In this document: positions 54,371 through 62,406 of the stretch, piece after piece | Layout of the letters: each line of letters begins with the position of its first letter | Numbering within the stretch: the first letter of the stretch is position 1 | Assembly: GCA_030427635.1 (NCBI GenBank) | Contig: JAUIBA010000006.1 | Coordinates: forward strand, 1 to 64,000 | Reading direction: 5' to 3' | Length of the DNA: 64,000 nucleotides | From: Bacteroidia bacterium | GTDB lineage: Bacteria; Bacteroidota; Bacteroidia; Chitinophagales; Chitinophagaceae | Notes under the pieces: generated by a model | Told to the model about the DNA's origin: nothing | Seen by the model: only the letters and a program-made list of their open reading frames with translations | The model's database searches: none | Program-made: the position numbers and the translations under genes

Positions 54371-54470
54371 ATTTACCGATACAAAAGTATAATCGGTAAA
54401 TAGTGGCATGAAGTACAATTAGGCAGAACGTGCCAGTAAGGCGGTAAACGGCGACTATTTGTCGGTAAAT
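54371..54470 (-). promoter_or_regulatory. repeat operator array and -7 box upstream of the LiaF-like gene
   Basis: Read toward the gene, three direct copies of (A/G)TTTACCG(A/C)(C/T) occur at 54470-54461, 54449-54440 and 54401-54392; the first two are 21 bp apart. An inverted copy (ATCGGTAAAT, 54380-54371) precedes the start. The -7 box TACTTTTG (54389-54382) sits exactly between the third copy and the inverted one, within a perfect 10-bp inverted repeat. The 21-bp spacing is what LytTR-type response regulators use. Confidence 0.65.
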
Positions 54471-54483
54471 GATAATAGCATCA

Positions 54484-55017
54484 TCAGAGGTCCAGTAACT
54501 TATTGACGGTGGTCCAGTTGCGCGTAGTTGCTTTCAGGCCCAGTTTCTTCTCAATAAACGTATTGGAAAAGCATGTTTTACCATAGTTATTACTATACAC
54601 ATATACCTCTCTGTTCAGTACACGCGCATATTCGGCATCATTTGAGTAGACACCTAATGAGCCGCGAACATCGAAGGAGGGAATACCTGAAAGGAAAGTA
54701 ACATACATTCGGTTTTTTTCTTCCGTTTTTACGGTAGTAAGCGGGTTGTCTTCTACTATCTTTTTAATATCAGAATACAGTCTTAATATTACATCTACCC
54801 TGTATCCAAGCTGTCTTTCCAGTACATCTTCTATGCCTGCTATCAATTCCTGTTCATTTACATTATCTGAACTGAACAGTACATTGCCGCTTTGCATATA
54901 CGTTGACACATCTGATATTCCTGGTACCTGCCCAAACCACATGCGCAAATCATCCATAAGAATCAGACCCTGGCCAGCTACATTTATACCTCTAAGCAGT
55001 GCAACAAAACGACTCAT
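54484..55017 (-). CDS. DUF1697 protein
   Basis: 177 residues, cytoplasmic. It begins SRFVALLRGINVAGQGLILM, with the family motif STYMQSGNVLFSSDN and a C-terminal PGL-like FVTFLSGIPS-type segment (MYVTFLSGIPSFDVRG) and KTCFSNTFIEKKLGLKATTRN WTTV. DUF1697 proteins are widespread in bacteria and their function is unknown; some pathways suggest a ferredoxin-like fold. Monocistronic. Confidence 0.87.
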   Translation of the reverse strand: MSRFVALLRGINVAGQGLILMDDLRMWFGQVPGISDVSTYMQSGNVLFSSDNVNEQELIAGIEDVLERQLGYRVDVILRLYSDIKKIVEDNPLTTVKTEEKNRMYVTFLSGIPSFDVRGSLGVYSNDAEYARVLNREVYVYSNNYGKTCFSNTFIEKKLGLKATTRNWTTVNKLLDL

Positions 55018-55085
55018 AAAACTTCAGCACTCTAAAACCGAATGCTAATTTAATCAAAAAAGACAAATAGATAATACACAATTAA

Positions 55086-55970
55086 TCAATGGACAGGAGT
55101 GACCAGATAGCCTTGTTTTTGCAACAGGTTTATTACCCCTGTTTTGCCTGATAAATGTCCGGCACCTACAGCAAAAAAAACAGATTCACCGGCATCCATC
55201 AAATTTGTCATCCTCCCTATCCACCGGCGATTACGGTCATCAATGAGTGCGCCATTGGCCGACCCAAGCGCATCGGAAGCAGCTATCAGATCATATAATT
55301 TCACAATATCCTGTGCCTTATAGGCAGTTACCATATCATCAAAAGTATCATCACCGGCATCTGCAGCTTCATTATTTAACGCCTTCAGAATATATTTTAC
55401 AACCGTATCTACGGGTATTGAAGAAAGGGCATCTGCCTGCTCCTGCATTGTTTCCAATCCTATTACTTCTTTATTATCATGTTTTGCAGCACTCATAATT
55501 TTCTCTTCGTATGATACGGGAGTAGCGCAGCCTGCAGCCGATTCCCGTACAAACATCATCATTATTGTGACAGGCTTCATGTACATAATCATAGGCTCTG
55601 TCATGCCCATACTATCGGCAGCATATGTTACCAGCCGGCTATATTGTGGCTCTGTAAAGTATGCAGACAACTTTTTACCCGGGTCCATCAATGCCCCCAT
55701 ACCCCTTATAAGTGCGGCAGTATCGTCAAGGTCCATTTCCAGACAAAGTTTATCACTGGCGCTCAGAGAATTATTCATTGCATCGGTCCAGAAAAAGTCT
55801 GTAGAACAAATCTCATGTATTGTTCCAAATATGTAAGACGGCTTCTTCATACCTTTTCCGGAAATCTGCCATAATAAAGATTTATCAAGTGACTGAGACT
55901 GAGCAAAAGCAGTTTTACCCACCAGAAAGGGCAACAACAATGTCAATAAACGAAAAATGTATCTTATCAT
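55086..55970 (-). CDS. TraB/GumN family exported protein
   Basis: 294 residues with a signal peptide (MIRYIFRLLTLLLPFLVGKTAFA). Family motifs: LLWQISGKGMKKPSYIFGTI HEI near the mature N-terminus, DKLCLEMDLDD, EVIGLETMQEQADAL, ALIDDRNRRWIGRM and FFAVGAGHLSGKTGVINLL. The conserved Glu/His residues suggest a metalloprotease-like (TIKI/TraB) fold; the substrate is unknown. The start at 55970 gives the signal peptide; a longer frame adds ten residues. Confidence 0.88.
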   Translation of the reverse strand: MIRYIFRLLTLLLPFLVGKTAFAQSQSLDKSLLWQISGKGMKKPSYIFGTIHEICSTDFFWTDAMNNSLSASDKLCLEMDLDDTAALIRGMGALMDPGKKLSAYFTEPQYSRLVTYAADSMGMTEPMIMYMKPVTIMMMFVRESAAGCATPVSYEEKIMSAAKHDNKEVIGLETMQEQADALSSIPVDTVVKYILKALNNEAADAGDDTFDDMVTAYKAQDIVKLYDLIAASDALGSANGALIDDRNRRWIGRMTNLMDAGESVFFAVGAGHLSGKTGVINLLQKQGYLVTPVH

Positions 55971-56095
55971 GTTTAAGATTATAGAATCAACAGGTAACAA
56001 ATACTATGCCCACATATGGCAGCTGCAGTTATGACAGGGAATAATAAGTAACAAATTTATGATTCCTTTCATGCCACATACCAGCACTAATTACA

Positions 56096-56103
56096 TAATT
56101 TTG
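56096..56103 (+). promoter_or_regulatory. -7 element for the transaldolase gene
   Basis: TAATTTTG followed by CAGTCGCA, 18 nt before the ATG at 56122. It resembles the TTTGCAGTCC context of the ribosomal promoters. Confidence 0.5.
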
Positions 56104-56121
56104 CAGTCGCAAACTATTTAT

Positions 56122-56775
56122 ATGAAGTTTTTTATAGACACAGCAAATCTTGCACAGATACAGGAAGCAAACGATTTGGGTATACTGGATGGTGTAACCA
56201 CCAACCCATCGCTAATGGCAAAGGAAGGCATCAGGGGTACTGAAGCCATCAATAACCATTACAAAACCATATGTGAAATGGTAGATGGCCCTGTAAGTGC
56301 CGAAGTACTAAGCACTACGTTTGACGAGATAATTGCAGAAGGGCAGAAACTTGCTCAGATACATGAAAACATAGTAGTAAAGGTACCTATGATAAAAGAC
56401 GGTATCAAAGCTATAAAATGGTTTACTGACAATGGTATCAGCACTAATTGTACTCTTGTATTCTCTGCCGGCCAGGCAATTCTTGCGGCAAAAGCAGGAG
56501 CTACATTCGTATCGCCTTTCATTGGCCGTATAGATGACAGCAGTTGGGATGGGGTGCAGCTCATAGAGCAGATTACCAACATATACAATGCACAGGGTTA
56601 CATGACAGAAGTTCTTGCTGCATCTATCCGCAACCCACTGCATATAGTAAGGTGTGCGGAAGCCGGAGCAGATGTATGCACCTGTCCTTTAAATTCTATC
56701 CTTGGACTGCTGAAGCACCCATTGACTGATATAGGGCTGGCACAGTTTCTCAATGATGCAAAGTCTATGCAATAA
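56122..56775 (+). CDS. small transaldolase (fructose-6-phosphate aldolase type)
   Basis: 217 residues, the length of the MipB/TalC/Fsa subfamily. Begins MKFFIDTANLAQIQEAND, with LDGVTTNPSLMAKEG, the Schiff-base Lys87 in IVVKVPM, ISTNCTLVFSAGQAILAAKA, SPFIGRIDD and ASIRNPLHIVRCAEAGADV. It acts in the pentose-phosphate pathway as transaldolase in most bacteria with this form; fructose-6-phosphate aldolase is the alternative. ATG at 56122 starts the family; a terminator follows. Confidence 0.93.
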   Translation: MKFFIDTANLAQIQEANDLGILDGVTTNPSLMAKEGIRGTEAINNHYKTICEMVDGPVSAEVLSTTFDEIIAEGQKLAQIHENIVVKVPMIKDGIKAIKWFTDNGISTNCTLVFSAGQAILAAKAGATFVSPFIGRIDDSSWDGVQLIEQITNIYNAQGYMTEVLAASIRNPLHIVRCAEAGADVCTCPLNSILGLLKHPLTDIGLAQFLNDAKSMQ

Positions 56776-56796
56776 GCAATAGCACAAGTCATAAAA

Positions 56797-56834
56797 ATGA
56801 AAGGCTCCGGATTGTGAAACCCGGAGCCTTTCAT
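56797..56834. terminator. bidirectional terminator
   Basis: Perfect 14-bp stem (56797-56810 with 56821-56834, core GGCTCCGG) and 10-nt loop between the transaldolase gene and ndk, with TATTTTGTT after it on the plus side. Confidence 0.8.
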
Positions 56835-56867
56835 TATTTTGTTATTAATGATGTGAGCCAGTCAATA

Positions 56868-57284
56868 TCAGAAGCGCTCCAGACCGCTGAAGTAGAAGTT
56901 ACCTTCTATAACAGCATTCTCATCACTGTCTGAGCCATGTACGGCATTCTCACCTACAGAAGCGGCATACTTTTTACGGATTGTACCTTCTTCTGCCTGA
57001 GCAGGATTAGTAGCTCCTATCAGCTTACGGAAGTCAGCTACTGCATTTTCCTTTTCAAGGATAGCCGCTACGATAGGACCACTGCTCATAAACTCAGTCA
57101 GTTCGCCATAGAATGGACGCTCTGCATGAACCTCATAAAATTTCTCTGCCTGTGCACGGGTAATCTGGAGGTATTTCATTGCCACGATACGAAAACCTGC
57201 AGCATTAATCATCTGAAGGATATTACCTATGTTGCCTGCTTTTACAGCATCAGGCTTAATCATTGTGAATGTACGATTAGACAT
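56868..57284 (-). CDS. ndk: nucleoside-diphosphate kinase
   Basis: 138 residues, normal length. It exchanges phosphates between nucleoside di- and triphosphates through the phospho-His116 in the signature NAVHGSDS. Also seen: [19 protein letters not shown] and [20 protein letters not shown], and the C-terminal FYFSGLERF. Cytoplasmic, monocistronic, convergent with the transaldolase gene. A 244-nt gap upstream holds only a short AACGTAAACGTT palindrome. Confidence 0.97.
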   Translation of the reverse strand: MSNRTFTMIKPDAVKAGNIGNILQMINAAGFRIVAMKYLQITRAQAEKFYEVHAERPFYGELTEFMSSGPIVAAILEKENAVADFRKLIGATNPAQAEEGTIRKKYAASVGENAVHGSDSDENAVIEGNFYFSGLERF

Positions 57285-57528
57285 ATTTTTTTATTTGACG
57301 CGGCGAAATTACTGCAAAAACATATCCTGCAAATAACGTAAACGTTAAAAAAAGCAGAATGAACAGACCATATACGCCTATATTTTCTTTATACATATAA
57401 TTTACACGCCTCAAGGCCACTACTTTTACTGTAATATTCTATTTGTACCTTCGCCACCAGCTAATATTATCGGGTCTGATAGTTACCAGAAGAGGCAAAT
57501 AAGGCTAAACCAGCATAACAAAACGATT

Positions 57529-58608
57529 ATGATAAACATCACCAAGCCGTTTCTCCCTGACATGAAGGAGTATATAGAATACCTGGAGGGGATATGGGAG
57601 CGTGAATGGCTTACCAATAACGGGCCGCTAGTAAATGACCTGGAACTGAAGCTGAAAGAATTTCTTCAGGTGAAGCATATGCTGTATCTGGGGAATGGCA
57701 CTATTGCGTTACAAATAGCAATTAAGGCGCTTGGACTAAAGAATGAAATTATCACAACCCCATTCAGCTATGTAGCAACGACTACAAGTATTATATGGGA
57801 AAACTGTAAACCAGTGTTTGCTGACATTGACCCGAAAACGCTCAATGTAGATGCAGATAAAATAGAGGCATTAATAACGCCGGAAACAACAGGCATACTA
57901 CTCACCCATGTATATGGCAACCCATGCGATGTGGAGAAAATAGACCAGATAGCCCAGAAGCATGGATTAAAAGTAATTTATGACGGAGCACATGCATTTG
58001 CCGTGAAGTACAAGGGCAGGAGCATCTTTGACTATGGTGACATAAGCACTACCAGCTTTCATGCTACTAAACTGTTTCATACCATAGAGGGCGGGGCTGT
58101 TTTCACCAAAGAGGCAAGCATACTGAGAAAGATGTCATTGCTCCGAAACTTCGGGCATTCTGGCAACGAACAGTTTGAAGAACCGGGCATTAATGGTAAA
58201 AACTCAGAGTTCCACGCTGCAATGGGACTGGTAAACCTAAAAAAGACAGATCAGATACTGGCATCGCGTAAGCGCCAGTCACTGTATTATGATCAGGTTA
58301 TTGCCACAGTGCGTGTTACCCGTCCTGAAATACATAAAGACAGTGAATGGAATTATTCCTATTATCCGGTAATATTTGAATCGGAAGAGGAATTGAAAAA
58401 GGCTGTAGTAATGCTTAATTCGCACTGGATATACCCACGCCGTTACTTTTATCCCAGTCTTTCTACCCTCCCCTACCTGGAACATCAACCGTGCCCCATA
58501 TCAGAAGATATCAGTAAACGTGTTCTGTGCCTGCCAATGTACCATACATTACGCCAGGAAGATATAGAATACATAGGAAGGCTGCTACTGCGCGCTCAAA
58601 ACAACTAG
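57529..58608 (+). CDS. DegT/DnrJ/EryC1/StrS-type sugar aminotransferase
   Basis: 359 residues. PLP-dependent fold-type I enzymes of this family aminate nucleotide-linked keto sugars. Seen: ITKPFLPDMKEYIEYLEGIW, WLTNNGPLVNDLELKLKEFL, NGTIALQIAIKAL, VIYDGAHAFAVKYKGRSI (Asp/His for PLP) and TTSFHATKLFHTIEGGAVFT with the Schiff-base Lys. The C-terminal half is complete (RRYFYPSL, CLPMYHTL). It ends 8 nt before the convergent LuxE-like gene. A role in glycan or O-antigen synthesis is likely; the sugar is not known. Confidence 0.9.
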   Translation: MINITKPFLPDMKEYIEYLEGIWEREWLTNNGPLVNDLELKLKEFLQVKHMLYLGNGTIALQIAIKALGLKNEIITTPFSYVATTTSIIWENCKPVFADIDPKTLNVDADKIEALITPETTGILLTHVYGNPCDVEKIDQIAQKHGLKVIYDGAHAFAVKYKGRSIFDYGDISTTSFHATKLFHTIEGGAVFTKEASILRKMSLLRNFGHSGNEQFEEPGINGKNSEFHAAMGLVNLKKTDQILASRKRQSLYYDQVIATVRVTRPEIHKDSEWNYSYYPVIFESEEELKKAVVMLNSHWIYPRRYFYPSLSTLPYLEHQPCPISEDISKRVLCLPMYHTLRQEDIEYIGRLLLRAQNN

Positions 58609-58616
58609 TATTGTAG

Positions 58617-59618
58617 TTATACTGCCATAAGACTACACCCTCTTAAGGCACTGTGGTCTATGCGGCCCAGTACTTCAAAGCTACCATCGGTATGTATACG
58701 TCCCATATCTTCGGTAGCAATAAAGGCACATGAATATACATTGGCAAGGTCTATAATATTCAACACCCCACTGCCGGCAGACTTTACATCCATTGGGTCA
58801 TTGATATCCCTTACCAAAGGCAGCATAGTGGCTGTAGGTCTGAAAATACCATTACCGGTAGCATATGCCTGGGAGAGTAACTCTGTCATTCCGTACTCAG
58901 AATGAATAACAGGTGTGCCCAGAAGGTCTGATAGTTGCATATGTACTTCGACACGGGTCATTTCTGTACGTCGGCCTTTCATTCCTCCGGTTTCCATAAC
59001 TATCACATCCTTTAACACTGCCGGATGCGCCTCTGCAAAGTCAAGCAGTGCAAATGTGACTCCCAGCAACAGCACTTTACGAAGCCCCTGATGTTTCTGA
59101 ATCGTATCAGATAACTTATCCCATTCGTTAATGTAAAAGCCGCTATCAGCATGTGCCCCTGATTCCATCAGTGTCTTTGCCATATAAACCAGAGAAGCAT
59201 TAGCCCGCTCAAGATAAGAGGGCAGCAATGCCAGTATCACATAATCGGACGACGGGCCGTAAAACTCCTGAAACCCATTCAGTAATGATACACGATAAAC
59301 TTCAGGGTCAAATACCAGATGACGGGAATTAACGCTACCGGTAGTGCCACTGCTTTCAAATACTAAAGAACATGCCCCGGCAATGGCAGGCGTTGTAAGC
59401 ACTTCATGCGTTTTAAAAAATGATATAGGCAGGAATGGTATCTGTGTAAGCGCAGTAACATCCGTTACAGATACCCCAATAATATCACAATACCGGCGGT
59501 ACAGCTCATTATGGGTATACTGAAACCGAAATAAATCAAGTGCATATATACTGAAACGCTCACCAGAAACGTTTAAAAGGTCGTTCGTATTTAACGAACC
59601 ATTTAGTGTGTCTTTCAT
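58617..59618 (-). CDS. LuxE-like acyl-protein synthetase/acyltransferase
   Basis: 333 residues. The start at 59618 (MKDTLNGSLNTNDLLNVSGE) is chosen because an upstream longer frame runs back through the divergent lipoprotein gene. Family features: IPFLPISFFKTHEVLT, LVFESSGTTGSVNSRHLV (AMP-forming/ANL-like Ser/Thr-rich loop), LPSYLERANASLVYMAKTLM, METGGMKGRRTEMTR, HSEYGMTELLSQAYA. LuxE activates fatty acids to acyl-AMP and moves them to an acyl-protein thiol. Near Bacteroidota glycan genes this family is often called LuxE/PaaK-like; the acyl substrate is not known. Confidence 0.85.
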   Translation of the reverse strand: MKDTLNGSLNTNDLLNVSGERFSIYALDLFRFQYTHNELYRRYCDIIGVSVTDVTALTQIPFLPISFFKTHEVLTTPAIAGACSLVFESSGTTGSVNSRHLVFDPEVYRVSLLNGFQEFYGPSSDYVILALLPSYLERANASLVYMAKTLMESGAHADSGFYINEWDKLSDTIQKHQGLRKVLLLGVTFALLDFAEAHPAVLKDVIVMETGGMKGRRTEMTRVEVHMQLSDLLGTPVIHSEYGMTELLSQAYATGNGIFRPTATMLPLVRDINDPMDVKSAGSGVLNIIDLANVYSCAFIATEDMGRIHTDGSFEVLGRIDHSALRGCSLMAV

Positions 59619-59626
59619 TAACTTTG
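59619..59626 (+). promoter_or_regulatory. -7 element for the divergent lipoprotein
   Basis: TAACTTTG lies directly beside the LuxE start codon (59616-59618) and ends 5 nt before the lipoprotein ATG at 59632. Confidence 0.5.
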
Positions 59627-59631
59627 ACAAT

Positions 59632-60096
59632 ATGCTTCGTGGCCTGATATTACTGGCATCCCTGTATGCAATAACACTGGTTTCCTGTGAGAAGCCTGTG
59701 ACGTCAAATATACCGCAAATCACCCTGATGTATGCCGGCCCGGACAGTGTTTCTGTTGTTGACACGCTTACAATACTACTATCAGTACAAGATGGGGATG
59801 CCGACCTGGGGGTCTCACCTTCCTCTGGTGGTGCTGATATCTATGTCAAAGACAAACGATATGACTCTGCCGACTACAAAGGATATTTTTTTCCGGAACT
59901 GGACCCGGAAATTCTGGATCCGGACAAAGGCGTAACTGCAAAATGCTACCTGTTTCTGACAAGCGACCAGATACAACGCCGACCCGATTCAATATATGCG
60001 GTATTAGGAGACCCCACTACACTGGAGATATATGTAAAAGACAAGGCCGGTAATGAAAGTAATCATGTACTGACCGGTGAAATAAGGCTATTCTAA
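59632..60096 (+). CDS. lipoprotein, unknown function
   Basis: 154 residues, lipoprotein signal ending LVSC (Cys19). The rest is a beta-rich domain (LTILLSVQDGDADLG, GADIYVKDKRYDSADYK, SIYAVLGDPTTLEIYVKDKA, GNESNHVLTGEIRLF), possibly Ig-like. I do not recognise a named family. The ATG at 59632 is just after the promoter and 13 nt from the divergent LuxE start, so the two genes share a regulatory region. It ends 6 nt before the convergent trypsin-like gene. Confidence 0.7.
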   Translation: MLRGLILLASLYAITLVSCEKPVTSNIPQITLMYAGPDSVSVVDTLTILLSVQDGDADLGVSPSSGGADIYVKDKRYDSADYKGYFFPELDPEILDPDKGVTAKCYLFLTSDQIQRRPDSIYAVLGDPTTLEIYVKDKAGNESNHVLTGEIRLF

Positions 60097-60102
60097 TCCC
60101 TT

Positions 60103-61167
60103 TTATTCCTGCCCATTACCAATATGTGCCTGTAACCTGTCTTTTATAATATACAGGGGAGATGCGATTGCATTGACATACTGAAAGTTACCTTCCCGGT
60201 CATTTTTTATAGATAGCTGCAATCCACTTGCTTCACTCTGTACGGCATTCAATGAATATTGTCCGGTATTACTGTCATAACAGATGTACGGGGCACCAGA
60301 CGACCCAAAACGGAAATAACCTTTTATGAGATAACGAAACCCTTCGAAAAGATAATTACCCCCTACCTCATCAGGAAACATGCCAAAATGATCCAACACG
60401 CCCTCAATATGAGCTACATTCAGCAAGCGGCCTGCAGCACCTCCCGGAGAGCTCTGCAGGCAATACAGTTTTTCCGAATCATCTTCAAAAAAGTCGTAAG
60501 ACACCGGTAGAAATGGAATCTTTGCTATTACCTCAGGAGGAGTATCTACAATTCTATATAAAGCAATATCCTCTGCATAAAAAGCCTCTACCAGCTCTAC
60601 CGGCAACATGTAGGTATATCTTCTGGCACTGGCATCATAGAAACGACTACCGGGATTGAAGGATTGTGTCACCTCTGCGTCTTTGTAAAACAGATCTTCA
60701 CGAAACTGTAGTATTACATGAGGGTGGCATATACCTTTCTCTGCCATACTTACCCATCTTGTATCGAACATCTTCTGGCGCAGGATAGCACGGATATGCT
60801 CAAGGCTGCCATGGTCGTTGGTAGACAGATACTTTTTACCTGTATATTCATCAGTAAGATAGTACTGCTCCATGAGCCGGGCCTGAGAGCCATCCAGTTT
60901 TCTCCATATCTCAGCCTCGTAGCGCTCCCTGTTCATAGAATGAAAAAAGCCTGCCTGAACTCTGAGATTATGCGCCACACTAAGAAAGTAGCCATTACCT
61001 ATGTGAAAGGCACATACATTATTCTCAAACAACCTTCTGTCTGGCTCATCGGGGTTATACACCCACATAATTCTGTGCAGTGGGGACATCTGCTCATCAA
61101 TCAATGACAACTTTCTGTTTACTGACGCTTCATTTCCGGGTGCGTTGATATCAAAATGCAGGAACAT
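60103..61167 (-). CDS. diverged trypsin-like serine protease, no signal peptide
   Basis: 354 residues from the ATG at 61167 (a TTG frame adds 28 residues). Candidate catalytic triad in trypsin order and context: His66 in IGNGYFLSVAHNL, Asp200 in EDIALYRI and Ser290 in FRFGSSGAPYI (compare G(D/N)SGGP). I see no signal peptide or membrane segment, so it would act in the cytoplasm, unlike most bacterial trypsins. A long insert of about 130 residues lies between His and Asp. The family is not one I know. It is divergent from holB. Confidence 0.65.
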   Translation of the reverse strand: MFLHFDINAPGNEASVNRKLSLIDEQMSPLHRIMWVYNPDEPDRRLFENNVCAFHIGNGYFLSVAHNLRVQAGFFHSMNRERYEAEIWRKLDGSQARLMEQYYLTDEYTGKKYLSTNDHGSLEHIRAILRQKMFDTRWVSMAEKGICHPHVILQFREDLFYKDAEVTQSFNPGSRFYDASARRYTYMLPVELVEAFYAEDIALYRIVDTPPEVIAKIPFLPVSYDFFEDDSEKLYCLQSSPGGAAGRLLNVAHIEGVLDHFGMFPDEVGGNYLFEGFRYLIKGYFRFGSSGAPYICYDSNTGQYSLNAVQSEASGLQLSIKNDREGNFQYVNAIASPLYIIKDRLQAHIGNGQE

Positions 61168-61266
61168 AGGAAAAGTTCTGTGAGATTTAAAAATACGCAA
61201 CAAGGGCAAAAGCAGCAACGTATTTGTTAGATTTGCGGCAACTTTCCTCAATATACCATATCTGTT

Positions 61267-62400
61267 TTGAAGTTCACTAATGTAATTGGTCAGATGGCCG
61301 CGAAAGAGGGGCTGGTACGTATGTGGTCAGGTAATCTGTTCCCACATGCTTTACTTATTACCGGAAGTGAAGGTACCGGAGGCTTACCTTTGGCACTGGC
61401 GCTGGCACAATACATTTTCTGTGAGCAAAAAAACGGTAATGACTCATGTGGGGTATGTGCAGGCTGTAGCAAAGCAGCCAGGCTGGAGCATGCCGACCTT
61501 CATTTGAGTTTCCCCTCCATATCGCACAAAAGCGGCCATAAACCCCGAAGTCGTGATCATATACAGGAGTTCAGAGAGTTTGTAAAACAAACTCCATACG
61601 GCACTACCTATGACTGGCTCCAGTTCATAGGTGCAGAGAATAAACAAGGGAATATTACGGCCGATGAATGCCGGGAAATAATAGAAACACTCTATCTGAA
61701 ATCATATGAGGGTGGTAAAAAAGTACTGCTCATGTGGCGCCCTGAATACCTGGGAAAAGAAGGCAACATACTACTAAAGCTTATAGAAGAGCCTCCGGCG
61801 GATACAATAATGATATTTGTAGCTGAAAACCGTGATGATATACTGGCTACTATCCGGTCCCGTACACAGGAAGTGAGACTCACGCCCATACCAGCTACCG
61901 AAATAGCCAATGCACTCATAGAGCGGTCTGTAACAGATGCTGTAAGAGCATCACAAATAGCTCAGATAGCTCTGGGTAGCTATACCGAAGCACTACGCCT
62001 GTGCAGACATAGTGAAAATGACCTGTTCCCCGAAGTGCGCAACCTTTTCAATATCCTGTTTACCAATAATGGTGTAGCAATATCAAAGTTTGCCGACGAG
62101 TGGTCTAAAGCAGGCAGGGAGCAACAAAAAAATCTGCTTCAATACATCATACACCTGCTGGAACATACTATACGTGCCCGGTATGCACCTACCCTGCCCG
62201 TAGCGCTACAGGATGCCGAAGCTACTTTTGTAAAAAAGCTTGCTGCATCGCGTATTTCATTTGAGGGATTAAAAGAAATGACGGAAATCCTAACTGATAC
62301 CGCTTATTTCATAGAGCGTAATGCCCATGGAAAAACACAGCTACATGCTATGCTTATACGCCTGCACCATGTAGTACTGGGTGCTCCCATTCACATATAA
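61267..62400 (+). CDS. holB: DNA polymerase III subunit delta'
   Basis: 377 residues. I start at TTG 61267 because delta' proteins begin xxFxxVIGQ; the first ATG is ten codons later and would cut this motif. Seen: FPHALLITGSEGTGGLPLAL (degenerate P-loop, normal for delta'), a zinc-binding cluster CEQKNGNDSCGVCAGC (C-x9-C-x2-C-x2-C), LMWRPEYLGKEGNILLKLIE EPP and FVAENRDDILATIRSRTQEV with the SRC-like arginine finger region. It is the structural part of the clamp loader in replication. The GWxTD gene is convergent, 6 nt away. Confidence 0.92.
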   Translation: MKFTNVIGQMAAKEGLVRMWSGNLFPHALLITGSEGTGGLPLALALAQYIFCEQKNGNDSCGVCAGCSKAARLEHADLHLSFPSISHKSGHKPRSRDHIQEFREFVKQTPYGTTYDWLQFIGAENKQGNITADECREIIETLYLKSYEGGKKVLLMWRPEYLGKEGNILLKLIEEPPADTIMIFVAENRDDILATIRSRTQEVRLTPIPATEIANALIERSVTDAVRASQIAQIALGSYTEALRLCRHSENDLFPEVRNLFNILFTNNGVAISKFADEWSKAGREQQKNLLQYIIHLLEHTIRARYAPTLPVALQDAEATFVKKLAASRISFEGLKEMTEILTDTAYFIERNAHGKTQLHAMLIRLHHVVLGAPIHI

Positions 62401-62406
62401 GCAATA

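Noticed and set aside
57529-59618. DegT aminotransferase plus LuxE-like gene as a biosynthetic operon
   Set aside because: The genes are convergent, not co-directional, so they are not one operon; a shared pathway cannot be claimed from position.
60103-62400. Protease and holB region as a defence island
   Set aside because: Flanking genes are housekeeping (holB) or envelope proteins; no nuclease, toxin, restriction or mobile gene is present.
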